64,000 bases of DNA from Liolophura sinensis. Taxonomy: Eukaryota; Mollusca; Polyplacophora; Chitonida; Chitonidae. Of this stretch, positions 13,901 through 28,900 are shown piece after piece. The stretch spans positions 748,501-812,500 of the forward strand of contig NW_027017953.1 of NCBI RefSeq assembly GCF_032854445.1, in the 5' to 3' direction. Numbering within the stretch: position 1 is the first letter of the stretch; each line of letters begins with the position of its first letter. The notes under the pieces are model-generated. The model made no database searches. It was given only the letters and a program-made list of their open reading frames with translations, and was not told the origin of the DNA. A program made the translations under genes and the position numbers.

Positions 13901-16900
13901 GCCCTTCCCAGGTTTCAGTCATTATTGCCAAACGCATAAAAAGTCCAAAATGATTGACAATGACATGTTTTGATTAAGCTTAATGCAGCTTGGCTGCAGT
14001 TTGACATTTGTTGATTTTAATCCTCCACATTTCACAGGTAAAAACATTAGATGGCTGTCTTTGAACATGCTGAAAGTAGACAAATTATAGGTGAGATTTT
14101 TGTATAAAGAAAATCTAAAAAAAAGCACGTTCACAAACGACAATATTTTGTCATCTTCTTGGAGGCGCAGACTATTGTTACACTTGCACTTTACTAAATG
14201 TGCAATAATTCCACAGGGAACCAGCAACTCCACATGGTCTTATCTGGACGTATAGCTGTACAAAGACCAGAACAGTTTCCTCTCTCGCAGACTTTACGAC
14301 AAGAGGGACAGTTTCAATTTTGACATAGTAAATTATCCTCACTTTGATAGCAATGTACCGAAGGGTCTTGCATATGGCGTGTACATAGGCCTATCTTGCA
14401 TTGTTGCATTTGTTAGATCCTGTGTGTTATGTGACGATTTCAATCAACGTCACACAGTTATAACAGCAAAAACTTATGTGTCAACGTTAACCAAAATCAT
14501 ACCTTCATTCCAAGTTTCTTCAGTTTTACAATAAGTGTACTTCTCTTGTAAGTAAATATGGACAGATCGTACAAAATCTCTGGCTGTATATTCAGCAAGC
14601 TGAATAAGATCATCACATTGGATATTTGAACATTTGCAATCAAATCGAGACACATATTTTATTGTTGATGAGTTTGTCCTAATTTAGCACTTTACATACA
14701 TTCTTATTTCGTTAGTGTTGGATGTCGTTTTGGGAATGGGCCTTGTGTTTATTGAGCCAGCCATATTGGTTGATGGCTGGTATATAAAGTAATCAAGGCA
14801 TAGATTATCAGCATCATCTCATGAAAATGATGTTTTAATATCTATATCTATATATATATATATATGAATGAAAGACGCTTGAGTCTCCACAGACTTACAT
14901 GTAGCTATCACTTCCTGGAGACTCAAGCTCTGGGGCTCAGCAGGGTTTAACTCTGACTGAGATAGCCACAGACTTGCATGTAGCTATCACTTCCTGGAGA
15001 CTCAAGCTCTGGGGCTCAGCAGGATTTAACTCTGACTGAGATAGCCACAGACTTGCATGTAGCTATCACTTCCTGGAGACTCAAGCTCCGGGGCTCAGCA
15101 GGATTTAACTCTGACTGAGATAGCCACAGACTTGCATGTAGCTATCACTTCCTGGAGACTCAAGCTCCGGGGCTCAGCAGGATTTAACTCTGACTGAGAT
15201 AGCCACAGACTTGCATGTAGCTATCACTTCCTGGAGACTCAAGCTCTGGGGCTCAGCAGGATTTAACTCTGACTGAGATAGCCACAGACTTGCATGTAGC
15301 TATCACTTCCTGGAGACTCAAGCTCTGGGGCTCAGCAGGATTTAACTCTGACTGAGATAGCCACAGACTTGCATGTAGCTATCACTTCCTGGAGACTCAA
15401 GCTCTGGGGCTCAGCAGGATTTAACTCTGACTGAGATAGCCACAGACTTGCATATAGCTATCACTTCCTGGAGACTCAAGCTCTGGGGCTCAGCAGGATT
15501 TAACTCTGACTGAGATAGCCACAGACTTGCATGTAGCTATCACTTCCTGGAGACTCAAGCTCCGGGGCTCAGCAGGATTTAACTCTGACTGAGATAGCCA
15601 CACTTACATGTAGCTATCACTTCCTGGAGACTCAAGCTCTGGGGCTCAACAGGATTTAACTCTGACTGAGATAGCCACAGACTTGCATGTAGCTATCACT
15701 TCCTGGAGACTCAAGCTCTGGGGCTCAACAGGATTTAACTCTGACTGAGATAGCCACAGACTTACATGTAGCTATCACTTCCTGGAGACTCAAGCTCTGG
15801 GGCTCAGCAGGATTTAACTCTGACTGAGATAGCCACAGACTTGCATGTAGCTATCACTTCCTGGAGACTCAAGCTCTGGGGCTCAGCAGGATTTAACTCT
15901 GACTGAGATAGCCACAGACTTGCATATAGCTATCACTTCCTGGAGACTCAAGCTCTGGGGCTCAACAGGATTTAACTCTGACTGAGATAGCCACAGACTT
16001 ACATGTAGCTATCACTTCCTGGAGACTCAAGCTCTGGGGTTCAACAGGATTTAACTCTGACTGAGACAGCCACAGACTTACATGTAGCTATCACTTCCTG
16101 GAGACTCAAGCTCTGGGGCTCAACAGGATTTAACTCTGACTGAGATAGCCACAGACTTGCATGTAGCTATCACTTCCTGGAGACTCAAGCTCTGGGGCTC
16201 AACAGGATTTAACTCTGACTGAGATAGCCACAGACTTGCATGTAGCTATCACTTCCTGGAGACTCAAGATCTGGGGCTCAACAGGATTTAACTCTGACTG
16301 AGATAGCCACAGACTTGCATGTAGCTATCACTTCCTGGAGACTCAAGCTCCAGGGTTCAGCAGGGTTTAACTCTGACTGAGATAGCCACAGACTTACATG
16401 TAGCTATCACTTCCTGGAGACTCAAGCTCCGGGGCTCAGCAGGATTTAACTCTGACTGAGATAGCCACAGACTTACATGTAGCTATCACTTCCTGGAGAC
16501 TCAAGCTCCAGGGTTCAGCAGGATTTAACTCTGACTGAGATAGCCACAGACTTACATGTAGCTGTCACTTCCTGGAGACTCAAGCTCCAGGGCTCAACAG
16601 GATTTAACTCTGACTGAGATAGCCACAGACTTACATGTAGCTCTCACTTCCTGGAGACTCAAGCTCTGGGGCTCAGCAGGATTTAACTCTGACTGAGATA
16701 GCCGCAGACTTACATGTAGCTGTCACTTCCTGGAGACTCAAGCTCTGGGGCTCAGCAGGATTTAACTCTGACTGAGATAGCCACAGACTTACATGTAGCT
16801 ATCACTTCCTGGAGACTCAAGCTCTGGGGTTCAGCAGGATTTAACTCTGACTGAGATAGCCACAGACTTACATGTAGCTATCACTTCCTGGAGCCTCAAG

Positions 16901-19900
16901 CTCCAGAGCTCAGCAGGATTTAATTGTTTCTTTATCAGCGTTGATTCGTTAGACCTAGACTACACTGTAATCAGACACAGCACAAGGCACAGTTTGTAGA
17001 TTCAGTCAAAGCATCTGTGTTTTTTAAGCTTCAACTTTTTACTTCATGTCACTTCTGCACTTAGACTTACATGTAGCCATGAATGATATACGCTTAATGA
17101 AATTCCAAATATAACACAAGTCACCATTTCCTCAAATATTCAAGATCTTTTTTTATCTAATGTTGTTAAAATAAACACACTTTTCACCACAGGGAAGCTT
17201 CTGTATGGAGAGAACTTAGAAATATGTGTAGAATCTAACAACCTCCGCAGTGAGGATCTGTGTCACACCAACACTCTGAGCAGGACTCATTGATTGGTGT
17301 TTGATGTCTTTCTTATCTGAAGCCTTTCTACGGAAACGTACATGGATCAAATTGGTCAGGTCTGTGAAACATGGCTGATTCGACCAAGTATAAAGAATCA
17401 TGCCCCATTTTTTTCACACAAAAATTCTTTTGAGAAAAAACAACCAAAGCTATAAAGTCTGAAGTCACTCTTTGTACATGAAACTTTCTACCTTAATGAT
17501 CAAGTGGTATTGCCTTAATTCTGTCATTTAGACTTAAAATCAGATAGAATTTAATGTATTGATCAGGATTTAATGTTGTGGTCAAGGACAAACAAAAGCT
17601 TTCCCACACTTGATTTGCTGTGTGTATCCCCCAACCACCCCCCCCCCCCCCCCCCCCCACCAACCCTAGACTCCAGAGATAATGGGGGAATGCTACGGAT
17701 TCCATCCACATTGTGACCAAGTAACACCTTACGCGGCCTAGTGACTAAATATTAAACATTTCTGCAGTACTAAGGGGTAGTTTGACTTGTCCACTTGTGC
17801 TGAGTATAACTGATTGTTTGACATGTTCTATTTTTGGGGTACAAAATGGTTATTTGAAATGTTGCATTTGAGGGTACAAAGTGATTGTTTGACATGTTGT
17901 ATTTTGGGGGGTACAAAGTGGTTGTTTGACATGTATTTTGGGGGTACAAAGTGATAGTTTGACATGTATTTTTGGAGTACAAAGTGGTTGTTTGATATGT
18001 TGTATTTTTTGGTACAAAATGGTTGTTTGACATGTTGTATTTTTGGGGAACAAAGTGGTTGTTTGACATGTTGTATTTTGGGGGTAAAAAGTGGTTGTTT
18101 GCCCTGTTGTATTTTTGGAGTATAAAGTGGCTGTTTGACATGTATTTTTGGAGTACAAAGTGGTTGTTTGATATGTTGTATTTTGGAGGTATAAAATGGT
18201 TGTTTGACATGTTGTTTTGGGGGGGGGGTACAAAGTGGTTGTTTGACATGTTGTATTTTTGGAGCACAAAGTGGTTGTTTGACACATATTTTGGAGTACA
18301 AAATGGTTGTTTGATATGTTGTATTTTTGGGGTACAAAGTGGTTGTTTGACACATATTTTGGAGGTACAAAATGGTTGTTTGAGGTATTTTTGGAGTATA
18401 AAGTGGTTGTTTGACATGTATTTTTGGAGTACAAAATGGTTGTTTGATATGTTGTATTTTGGAGGTATAAAATGGTTGTTTGACATATTTTTGGAGTATA
18501 AAGTGGTTGTTTGACATGTATTTTTCGAGTACAAAATGGTTGTTTGATATGTTGTATTTTTGGGGTACAAAGTGGTTGTTTGACACATATTTTGGAGATA
18601 CAAAATGGTTGTTTGACGTATTTTTGGAGTACAAAATGGTTGTTTGATATGTTGTATTTTTGTGGTATAAAATGGTTGTTTGACATGTTGTTTTCAGGGG
18701 GTACAAAGTGGTTGTTTGACATGTTGTATTTTTGGAGCACAAAGTGGTCGTTTGATGTTTTTTGGGGGCACAAACTGGTTGTTTGACATGTATTTTGGGG
18801 GTACAAAGTGGTTGTCCGACATCTTGTATTTTTGGAGTATAAAGTGGTTGTTTGACACATTGAATTGTTCGGGTATAAAGTAATTCTTCAACATATATTT
18901 TTGGAATACAAAGTGATTGTTCAACATATTGTACCTTATTTCTTCTAAGGCACCTGGTCTGCTCATTTTAGGCAATATACATGTAATTCTAGTAGGGGTA
19001 TTGAGTTTCCTTTTTCTCACATGGTTAGACCATCTAATGAACAATATACTCATATCTATACTTTTAGGCCAGCAAAGGAATGTAATTAGAAAAATTAGGG
19101 TCTTTTTGGAGTACAAAGTGATTGTTTAATATGTTGTACTTTTGGAGCACAAAGTTTTTGTTCAATATGTGCATTTTTGAGGTACAAAGTAAATGTTCAA
19201 CATATTGTATTTTAGGATCCATGTGATCCAATGATTGTTCAACATCTTGTGATCTCTGAGTACCAGAAGAGTCTGCTTACCTCTTTAGATGGTGCCAGCA
19301 CCAGGATAACAAAGCGCACCTCCTGACTCGTACTACCCAGGTTAGCTGCGTGCCGAAGACGACCAATGGCCACGTAACGCTTTAACAACAGTGGCAGCTC
19401 ACACCTGAAGTCAATATTCCAAAAGAGTGCTTAAACTGTCACATGAAATATGACAAGTAATTTGAAAATTTTACTGTGGTATGTTTTCACTGTGAAGAAA
19501 GTTAAACCTCGTGATCCATCAAAATCACTACAACCAAACAGCATTCTGCGTTGACACCTCAAACACCACCTTTCAGGCAGTCCGTACACTCAAATGAGAA
19601 ATCCCAGCAATTATGGCCTTTCGTATACAACGAAACTCTCTCTTCAGATGAGTTAGAAGATAAAATGAAGAGTGAGTGTTATGATGGTGTACATGTAAAT
19701 GTCTGTGGCAAGAGAGTACTTACAAGGCAACAATCCAGGACTGATCATAGTCAAAACCCACACCATGTGTGTAGCTCGTTCCCTGGATGGTTTTCCCCAA
19801 AACATGCACTGAAATGACATAAGATATACTCATGTTAGCTTCTATACCAGATGACATTTAACACCGCCCTGTTCTCCTCAAAGTCACTGAATTTCTGAGG

Positions 19901-22900
19901 AAACTCTTTCATTAAACATACTAGCTTATAACAGACTTTGTAAGAAACTGAAGGTGAATACGGGAGGTGAATATGTTTAAAAGGGTGAGGAAATATGTCA
20001 ATATTGACTTTTGTTTTATTTATTTATTATCAAATGTTTCACATATTCGATGATCAATTGGTGGAAGGCAAGATACAATGTATCTCCAGCAAAACTCCAT
20101 GTTAGACAACATGTACAGCTCGCGCAACTGCATATTACCAGCAAATCCGCACACAACATGTCAGGGATCTCCTGTCCCAGGTTGGCATTGAACCAAATGC
20201 CTCTTTTGACACAGAATATCAGAGCAGCCATCTGACAATGAGGGAGCCTTGATTTATTATATCAATGGACTCATAAAGATTGAATCTTAATCTTCAAAAA
20301 CAGCCTTTTACGATCATAGCAGTATTGTCATGCAATGACTGAGGCTAAAACACAGCATACACACAGGTCTGCATGTCCATCACCTCCTACACCATGTACA
20401 TAGCCAAATCACACCAGTTATCACTGAGGCTAAAACACAGCATACACACAGGTCTGCATGTCCATCACCTACAGCATGTACATAGCCAAATCACACCAGT
20501 TATCACTGAGGCTAAAACACAGCATACACACAGGTCTGCATGTCCATCACCTACAGCATGTACATAGCCAAATCATACCAGTTATCACTGAGGCTATAAC
20601 ACAGCATACACACAGGTCTGTATGTCCATCACCTCCTACACCATGTACATAGCCAAATCACACCAGTTATCACTGAGGCTATAACACAGCATACACACAG
20701 GTCTGTATGTCCATCACCTACAGCATGTACATAGCCAAATCACACCAGTTATCACTGAGGCTATAACATAGCATACACACAGGTCTGCATGCCCATCACC
20801 TACAGCATGTACATAGCCAAATCACACCAGTTATCACTGAGGCTATAACACAGCATACACACAGGTCTGCATGTCCATCACCTACAGCATGTACATAGCC
20901 AAATCACACCAGTTATCACTGAGGCTATAACACAGCATACACACAGGCCTGCATGTCCATCACCTACAGCATGTACATATCCAAATCATACCAGTTATCA
21001 CTGAGGCTATAACACAGCATACACACAGGTCTGCATGTCCATCACCTCCTACACCATGTACATAGCCAAATCACACCAGTTATCACTGAGGCTATAACAC
21101 AGCATACACACAGGTCTGCATGTCCATCACCTACAGCATGTACATAGCCAGGTCATACCAGTTATCACTGAGATTATAACATAGCATACACACAGGTCTG
21201 CATGTCCATCACCTACCGCATGTACATAGCCAAATCACACCAGTTATCACTGAGGCTATAACACAGCATACACACAGGTCTGCATGTCCATCACCTCCTA
21301 CACCATGTACATAGCCAAATCATACCAGTTATCACTGAGGCTAAAACACAGCATACACGCAGGTATGCATGTCCATCACCTCCTACAGCATGTACATAGC
21401 CAAATCACACCAGTTATCACTGAGGCTAAAACATAGCATACACACAGGTCTGTATGTCCATCACCTACAGCATGTACATAGCCAAATCATACCAGTTATC
21501 ACTGAGGCTATAAAACAGCATACACACAGGTCTGTATGTCCATCACCTACAGCATGTACATAGCCAAATCCCACCAGTTATCACTGAGGCTATAACACAG
21601 CATACACACAGGTCTGCATGTCCATCACCTACAGCATGTACATAGCCAAATCACACCAGTTATCACTGAGGCTAAAACACAGCATACACACAGGTCTGCA
21701 TGTCCATCACCTACAGCATGTACATAGCCAAATCACACCAGTTATCACTGAGGCTAAAACACAGCATACACACAGGTCTGTATGTCCATCACCTACAGCA
21801 TGTACATAGCCAAATCACACCAGTTATCACTGAGGCTATAACACAGCATACACACAGGTCTGCATGTCCATCACCTACAGCATGTACATAGCCAAATCAC
21901 ACCAGTTATCACTGAGGCTATAACACAGCATACACACAGGTCTGTATGTCCATCACCTCCTACAGCATGTACATAGCCAAATCACACCAGTTATCACTGA
22001 GGCTAAAACACAGCATACACACAGGTCTGCATGTCCATCACCTACAGCATGTACATAGCCAAATCACACCAGTTATCACTGAGGCTATAACACAGCATAC
22101 ACACAGGTCTGCATGTCCATCACCTCCTACACCATGTACATAGCCAAATCACACCAGTTATCACTGAGGCTAAAACACAGCATACACACAGGTCTGCATG
22201 TCCATCACCTACAGCATGTACATAGCCAAATCACACCAGTTATCACTGAGGCTATAACACAGCATACACACAGGTCTGTATGTCCATCACCTACAGCATG
22301 TACATAGCCAAATCACACCAGTTATCACTGAGGCTAAAACACAGCATACACACAGGTCTGCATGTCCATCACCTACAGCATGTACATAGCCAAATCACAC
22401 CAGTTATCACTGAGGCTATAACACAGCATACACACAGGTCTGTATGTCCATCACCTACAGCATGTACATAGCCAAATCACACCAGTTATCACTGAGGCTA
22501 AAACACAGCATACACACAGGTCTGCATGTCCATCACCTCCTACAGCATGTACATAGCCAAATCACACCAGTTATCACTGAGGCTAAAACACAGCATACAC
22601 ACAGAATCATAATCAGTTTGAAGTTAAAGTGAACACGCTAATAGTTTGCACAAAAAACTGCATTTTAGGCCAAAAACAAGTTTTGTTCAATCTAGGAATT
22701 GCTCAATGATAATAGTCAGTGGGTGGTTGGAAAACCCTCTGCATATTACTCTTTAATAGCTTAATGAGTTACAGAGGGCTTTTTCGAGTGAGGCTATTTT
22801 GGTATTTAATTTGAAACTCCCCGTCCGCCAGTTTCCCTTGTCTGTGTTCTGCTAAGCGACAGGGTGATGGACGATGAAGAATGGTAGAGATTAGGAGTCA

Positions 22901-25900
22901 GGAGATGATAAAGAACGGTCTGCAGATCCAAGATGGAGCAGGAAGACTTCACTAACGTCCTCCTGACAGCAATCTAAACAATTCTGATGCATCGACTTCA
23001 AATACTGTTTCCCAAATTCTGCCCAATATCACTTAACCTTTCTCAACTCCATAACAAAATTATTTCTTGCACCAGAAGTTTCTAATGTAAGGCTGCCTTC
23101 AAATTCAGAACAGGATGGGCTTTATGTAACTGTTGGTGCCTGAATAGCTCATCATACAAGATCTACAAGTCTACAACATGGGCTCTAGCACAGACTTATT
23201 GGTCACCATTCACAGACCTGTGGAAAGATAAAAATAGAAGTAAAATAGAGGCAAAGAGCCAAACATTGTGGAACCAATTTACCAGGTTATCTGAGGCTGG
23301 GAGCAACTGCCTCTCAAAGACTTTCTCATGTTAAGCTTTTAAAAGACTGTGAACTCGAAATCTCATTGGTTAATTTCCATTACATGATCTGCTAGGATGT
23401 ACAAACATTCAGTGTTGACAAACGTCTGTCACTTCACACACTACAGTCTGTCCAGGTACAAACATTAAACTCTTAACAGATGTCTGTTTTTGTCACTTCA
23501 TACCCTTTAGTCTGTCCCAGTACAAACATTAAACTCTAAACAGATGTCTGTTTTTGTCAATTCACACGCTTTAGTCTGCCCCAGTACAAAACATTAACTG
23601 TTGACAGATGTCTGTACTTGTCATGTCACACACGTCAGTGTGCCCCAGTACAAACATTAACTGTTGACAGATGTCTGTACTTGTCACTTCACACACTTTA
23701 GTCTGCCCCAGTACAAACATTAGCTGTTGACAGATGTCTGTACTTGTCACTTCACACACGTCAGTCTGCCCCAATACAAAACATTAACTGTTGACAGATG
23801 TCCTGTATTTGTCATTTCACACACTTCAGTCTGCCCCAGTACAAACACTAGCTGTTGACAAATATCAGTGTTTGTCATTTCACATGCGTCAGTCTGTCTC
23901 AGTACAAACATTAGCTGTTGACAGATGTCTGTACTTGTCATGTCACACACTTCAGTCTGCCCTAGTACAAACATTAACGGTTGACAGATGTCTGTACTTG
24001 TCACTTCACACACTTCAGTCTGCCCCAGTACAACATTAGCTGTTGACAGATGTCACTTAACACACATCAGTCTGCCCTAGTACAACATTAACTGTTGACA
24101 GATTTCTGTTTTTGTCATTTTCACACTATTTAGTCTGCCCTGGTACAAACATTAACTGTTGACAAATGTCTGTATTTGTCACTTAACACACTTTAGTCTG
24201 CCCCTGTACAAACATGGAACTGTGACAGATGTCTGCCTTGCTTCTTCACACACTTCAGTCTGCCCTAGTACAAACATTAACTGTTGACAAATGTCTGTAT
24301 TTGTCATTTCACACACTTTAAGTCTGCCCAGTACAAACATGAACTGTTGACAGATGTCTGTACTTGCTACTTCACACACATAAGTCTGCCCTAGTACAAA
24401 CATTAACTGTTGACAGATGTCCGTTTTCTTGTCATTTCACACACTTTAGTCTGCCCAGTACAAACATGAACTTTTGACAGATGTCTGTACTTGCTACTTC
24501 ACACACATAAGTCTGTCCCAGTACAAACATTAACTGTTGACAGATGTCTGTATTTGTCATTCACATATTAACTGTTGACAGATGTCTGTATTTGTCATTC
24601 CCACATGAAGTGTTGACAGATGTCTGTATTTGTCACTTCACACACATCATCAGTCTGCCCTAGTACAAACATTAGCTGTTGACAGATGTCTGTACTTGTC
24701 ACGTCACACACTTCAGTCTGTCTCAGTACAAACATTAGCTGTTGACAGATGTCTGTACTTGTCACGTCACATGCTTAATTATGCCCAATACTGTAACTCT
24801 AATAAATAGCATTTCATTTTTGAACTCATTGTTACTGAGCATACATGTATAACACACAATACTACAGGATGTATGTGGGAGGGACTGTTGGCTGTTGTGT
24901 GTTTCCCTCAGGCTCTGCCCGGTTTCCTCTTACCATAATGCTGGTTGCCGTCATATGAGTGAAATATTCTTAAGTACAGTGGAGAACACTAACTCAATAA
25001 ATCCCATAAATACAAGCATATGCCACACCTGACTTTATCATTGTATGCACAAATTCGTAAATATGGCGTACTCTCAATGACTGCTCAATATCTGTTCATA
25101 TTAACCCCACAGAGACTGTATAGATGTCATGTCACCAACACCTAAGGCACATTCAACACTCATGTATTTTTAAACTCTGCTAATTATCAACACCTGAAAA
25201 CTAGGGTTCAGCACATTTGTGATCGATTTTCAGATGATGTTTTTGCTGGCAGTTGTCACAGGCCAAGCTATATGGGGTGAAATGGTGACTTGCATGCTAC
25301 AAAATATAGTTCCCAATTAAAGTTGAACTCTTCCCTATCTTAAGCTGACATTCCCTAAAACTATGCCTCTATAATGTTGCCAATATCAATCATTCTTATC
25401 TGTCATATCCACTGCTGGGTCACAAACTAAATACAGTCACATGCATTAGGTGTTATCAAAAGATAACAAAGATCTAACAAAACATGACAGATGCATCTAA
25501 GAAGTCTGAAGTTTGTCTTGTTAAACCAGCCAGTAGTGACATATATCACTTTGGGATAAATACAGTGCACCAGGAGCCAATGCAGCCTGAAACTTTCATC
25601 TTCTGAGCTGTGTCAGCCATGCTTGTCAAGGACTGTCTTACAGAAAATTACTACCGACTGTTGTCAATACAGAATTTTAATTTCTTGTGAATCAAGAGTT
25701 CATAACAGGCATGCCATGTGATTGTTGTGTAGAACTGAAGAAATAGCACACTAGAACTAGTCTGAATGTAACCACTGGCCTACTGTGTATAACCACCTAG
25801 CTATCATTTATTCTCCATTGACACATCTGTGTGTTTCCTGTATGCCCCTACAATGCTGTACATGTAGAAAATATAGTCCTTAAAATCACACATCAACACC

Positions 25901-28900
25901 TACAATGTAACTTGCTCATACTCTTTTTTTCTACAAAACCATTTCCTAGCTGCCCAGGGCTTTAGGTTTCATGCCATACTGTTCTGTCATAGAACTGCAC
26001 TGTTCCCATGTTTCAGGCTTGTCTCAGTTTTGACCCTGTACATGCTGCCTCACTGGACCACAATGTCACAGACACCAAAAATGACACTGGCATACCATTA
26101 TGCTAAGTGTCCAACAAGGAGGTGATACTGATATATGAATTGATACTGAAACTGCTAAACCCCTGGTGCTAATCAATCAATCAATCAATCAATTAATCAA
26201 TCAATCAGCTAAGACTAGTCTACCACAATAAATCTACTCCTCACCAACCTGTATGATATCTATCTACTTGCTCATGCACCAGACAAGGACAACACAGACA
26301 ACCTGTTGTGTGCAGATCAATCAGAAACCATGCCTTACTCATTTATCCCGCCTCTTCCTGGGTACAGTCAAACACACACACACACACACACACAAGCCAG
26401 CTATAACTACAGGTAAGCCACTAGGCCCATACAGTACACACCTGTCTTGTTGTCACCCTTGGCCTCACACTGACCTACTGTCAAACAGAAAACCTCCACA
26501 GATCAACACAAATTCACCGCAATAAACCAAGAAAAACAACGAAACAACAACAACAACCCCCCCCCCCCCCAAAAAAAAAAAACCCACAAGACGAAAGGCC
26601 ACAAAATGTTTACACTGGAATCTTACACCCTGACAAGTCAGGCCACGTTTATTATGTTGTGTTTATTTTGTAATGACAACATCTATATAAAGGTTAACAC
26701 AAAATTTAGGTACAAAAGATGCAGATCTTGGTGCACAAAATAGAATGTAACTATAGAAAGATGTGTGAATCCCCTATGGGGTGTCAAGGACACTTTGCTT
26801 GAGGGTGTCAGGAGTAATGTTTATGCTAACTGGAACAGAACTGGTTCATGTACAAGCAAACATTAACTAGTAGATGGTATCCAGATTGATATGTTTTTGT
26901 CATGTTTCCAGAGGCCGTGTTACCAAAGTTTCTGAAGACTCTGATGAGGTACACACCTGTCAGTCCTTCTCACAAACACTTAGCCCTTAGCCATTAACCA
27001 AGACAATGAAGAAAATGTCCCAGGCTTGGGCTAACCATAAAACCAATTATTTCTGATTTATTGTTTCTTTTATTTGCTAAAATATTAAAATTCTTCCTTC
27101 TCACAAAATATCAATCAGCAAAATATCCTTAGCTGTCAGGAAAATATCTAAAATAGTTTATCTTCAATGTTTATTACCTCACTCTTCATTAATTTAAAAT
27201 AACCTTTGGACATATTTATTGGACACCATTGCTTTTTCCTCATCTGCCTTTGTTCGACTTCCAAATCAAAAACCCATGGTAATGACACCATGGAAAATGC
27301 TTGTTGATCATTTAAGCCACAAGAGCTATTCTGGAATAAAAATCAATATTACCATCGACGTCTTTAAATTTCAGGCCTTCTACAACTACAGTAATATGAT
27401 ATGTGGACAGACAAATTAACAATCAGCAATTTACAAAAAAATGTGTCTTGCTCGCTAATTGCCATAAAAGATCAACTAAAAATTAAACGATACAGCACCT
27501 AGAAAGAAAGGAAATCAGTATTTGGATATGAAATCATCTAAAGCAAAAGCAACAATACAAAAACATCTCCCTAAAACTATCCAGGGCAAATTTAATAGTC
27601 ATTTATTCTTCAGTTTGGAAATTAGGTATTTTGACATGTATTTCAGAGGAAGAATTTCTCAATTTTTATTGCACAGGCATTTTTTTCAAGTCAGAAAAAT
27701 CCTCACAGATGGAGTTTCATCTAACCATATAAATCTGGGTAAATGGGGTAAAGAAGCTGGAATGTTGCACTTCCTGTCCGGGTGAACCTTCACACAAGCG
27801 GATCTGCACAGATAAGTCACTATGTTTTACATGATTCGACTCTACATGGATACGGACACATCAAAAGGACAGTAATTCACTTCCATCTTATCATATGGTT
27901 TGCCAGGACACCAGACTGATGAATTAAACAACCGATTGATTTTCACAGCTGGTTGTCTGCTACAAAAATAGAAAATCTTTCATGCCTAAGAATTCCAGTC
28001 TAAGTTGTGTACTGATCATCAACGATTTTACCATAAAACATTTGAGGCAAACTGATAACTGCTGGACTCATTCAATAAAGTGAACAATAATGGTTAATCC
28101 AGCTTGGACTTAGTTGTCACTGCACAGGAAAATGTACCAGGCATTAGGCTACATATGTCATCCTTTTCAGGCATTTTAAATTTCAAACCTAACCTCCTCA
28201 TTGGTTTATAAACCTTTTAAGACACTGAATAATACAGTTTCACTTCAGACGTCAATGTGCCAAGCCTAGCACTTAATCCTTTCTTTTACTACAGCATCAT
28301 AATACACTACTAGCACCTGTGGTATCTGGCACCAAAGAATGGAGTTACAGCCTTTGTTTGACCGTCAGCAAGCTTACCACTAATCATGTTACTCTGTGGA
28401 ACCTGTCAGTCAAACACAGCTATAATTCCCTCCCTGTACTTTCTCTGAGGTACTGGTGCATACTAAAGCTTAGATTGGTCAATATGTCATCGCTCTCTGT
28501 TTGGACTGAGCCAAGCGAGTTTAATGACACTGTTCTACTGGACTGACAAACCTCTAAGCTTGTCTGATAACAAGCATGAAGAAGGTCAAGGTCAGAAATG
28601 AGGCATGATGAAAATCTTACCTGAGTCGTGTGTGAACAAAGCCTGCTTTGCTTCCTCCATGTCAATGCTCAGGTTTTCTTGCTCAGAAACCTCTCGAATT
28701 AGCCGCTCGAAAATCTCTGTCATTCCAGTTTCAGGCATGTCCAATAGAAGCACAGTATTCTCCAAGAATATTTCCAGATCACGAAATCCACGCACCTCAG
28801 CGAAAAAATCCTTGAATGGTATTCTCTGAAAATTCAAACAGAAAATATTCGCAAAACGATATATAACCACATACAAGTATAGTGTTTTTCATTTCATTGA

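Noticed and set aside
14866-16925. CRISPR-like array
   Set aside because: Units are contiguous head-to-tail with no unique spacers, and all other evidence indicates eukaryotic DNA.
17770-18860. Minus-strand open frames of 277-336 codons, Gln/Thr/Asn-rich
   Set aside because: Three overlapping frames encode the same 36-bp repeat in different registers; no start context, domain or splice signal, and indels shift the reading at will.
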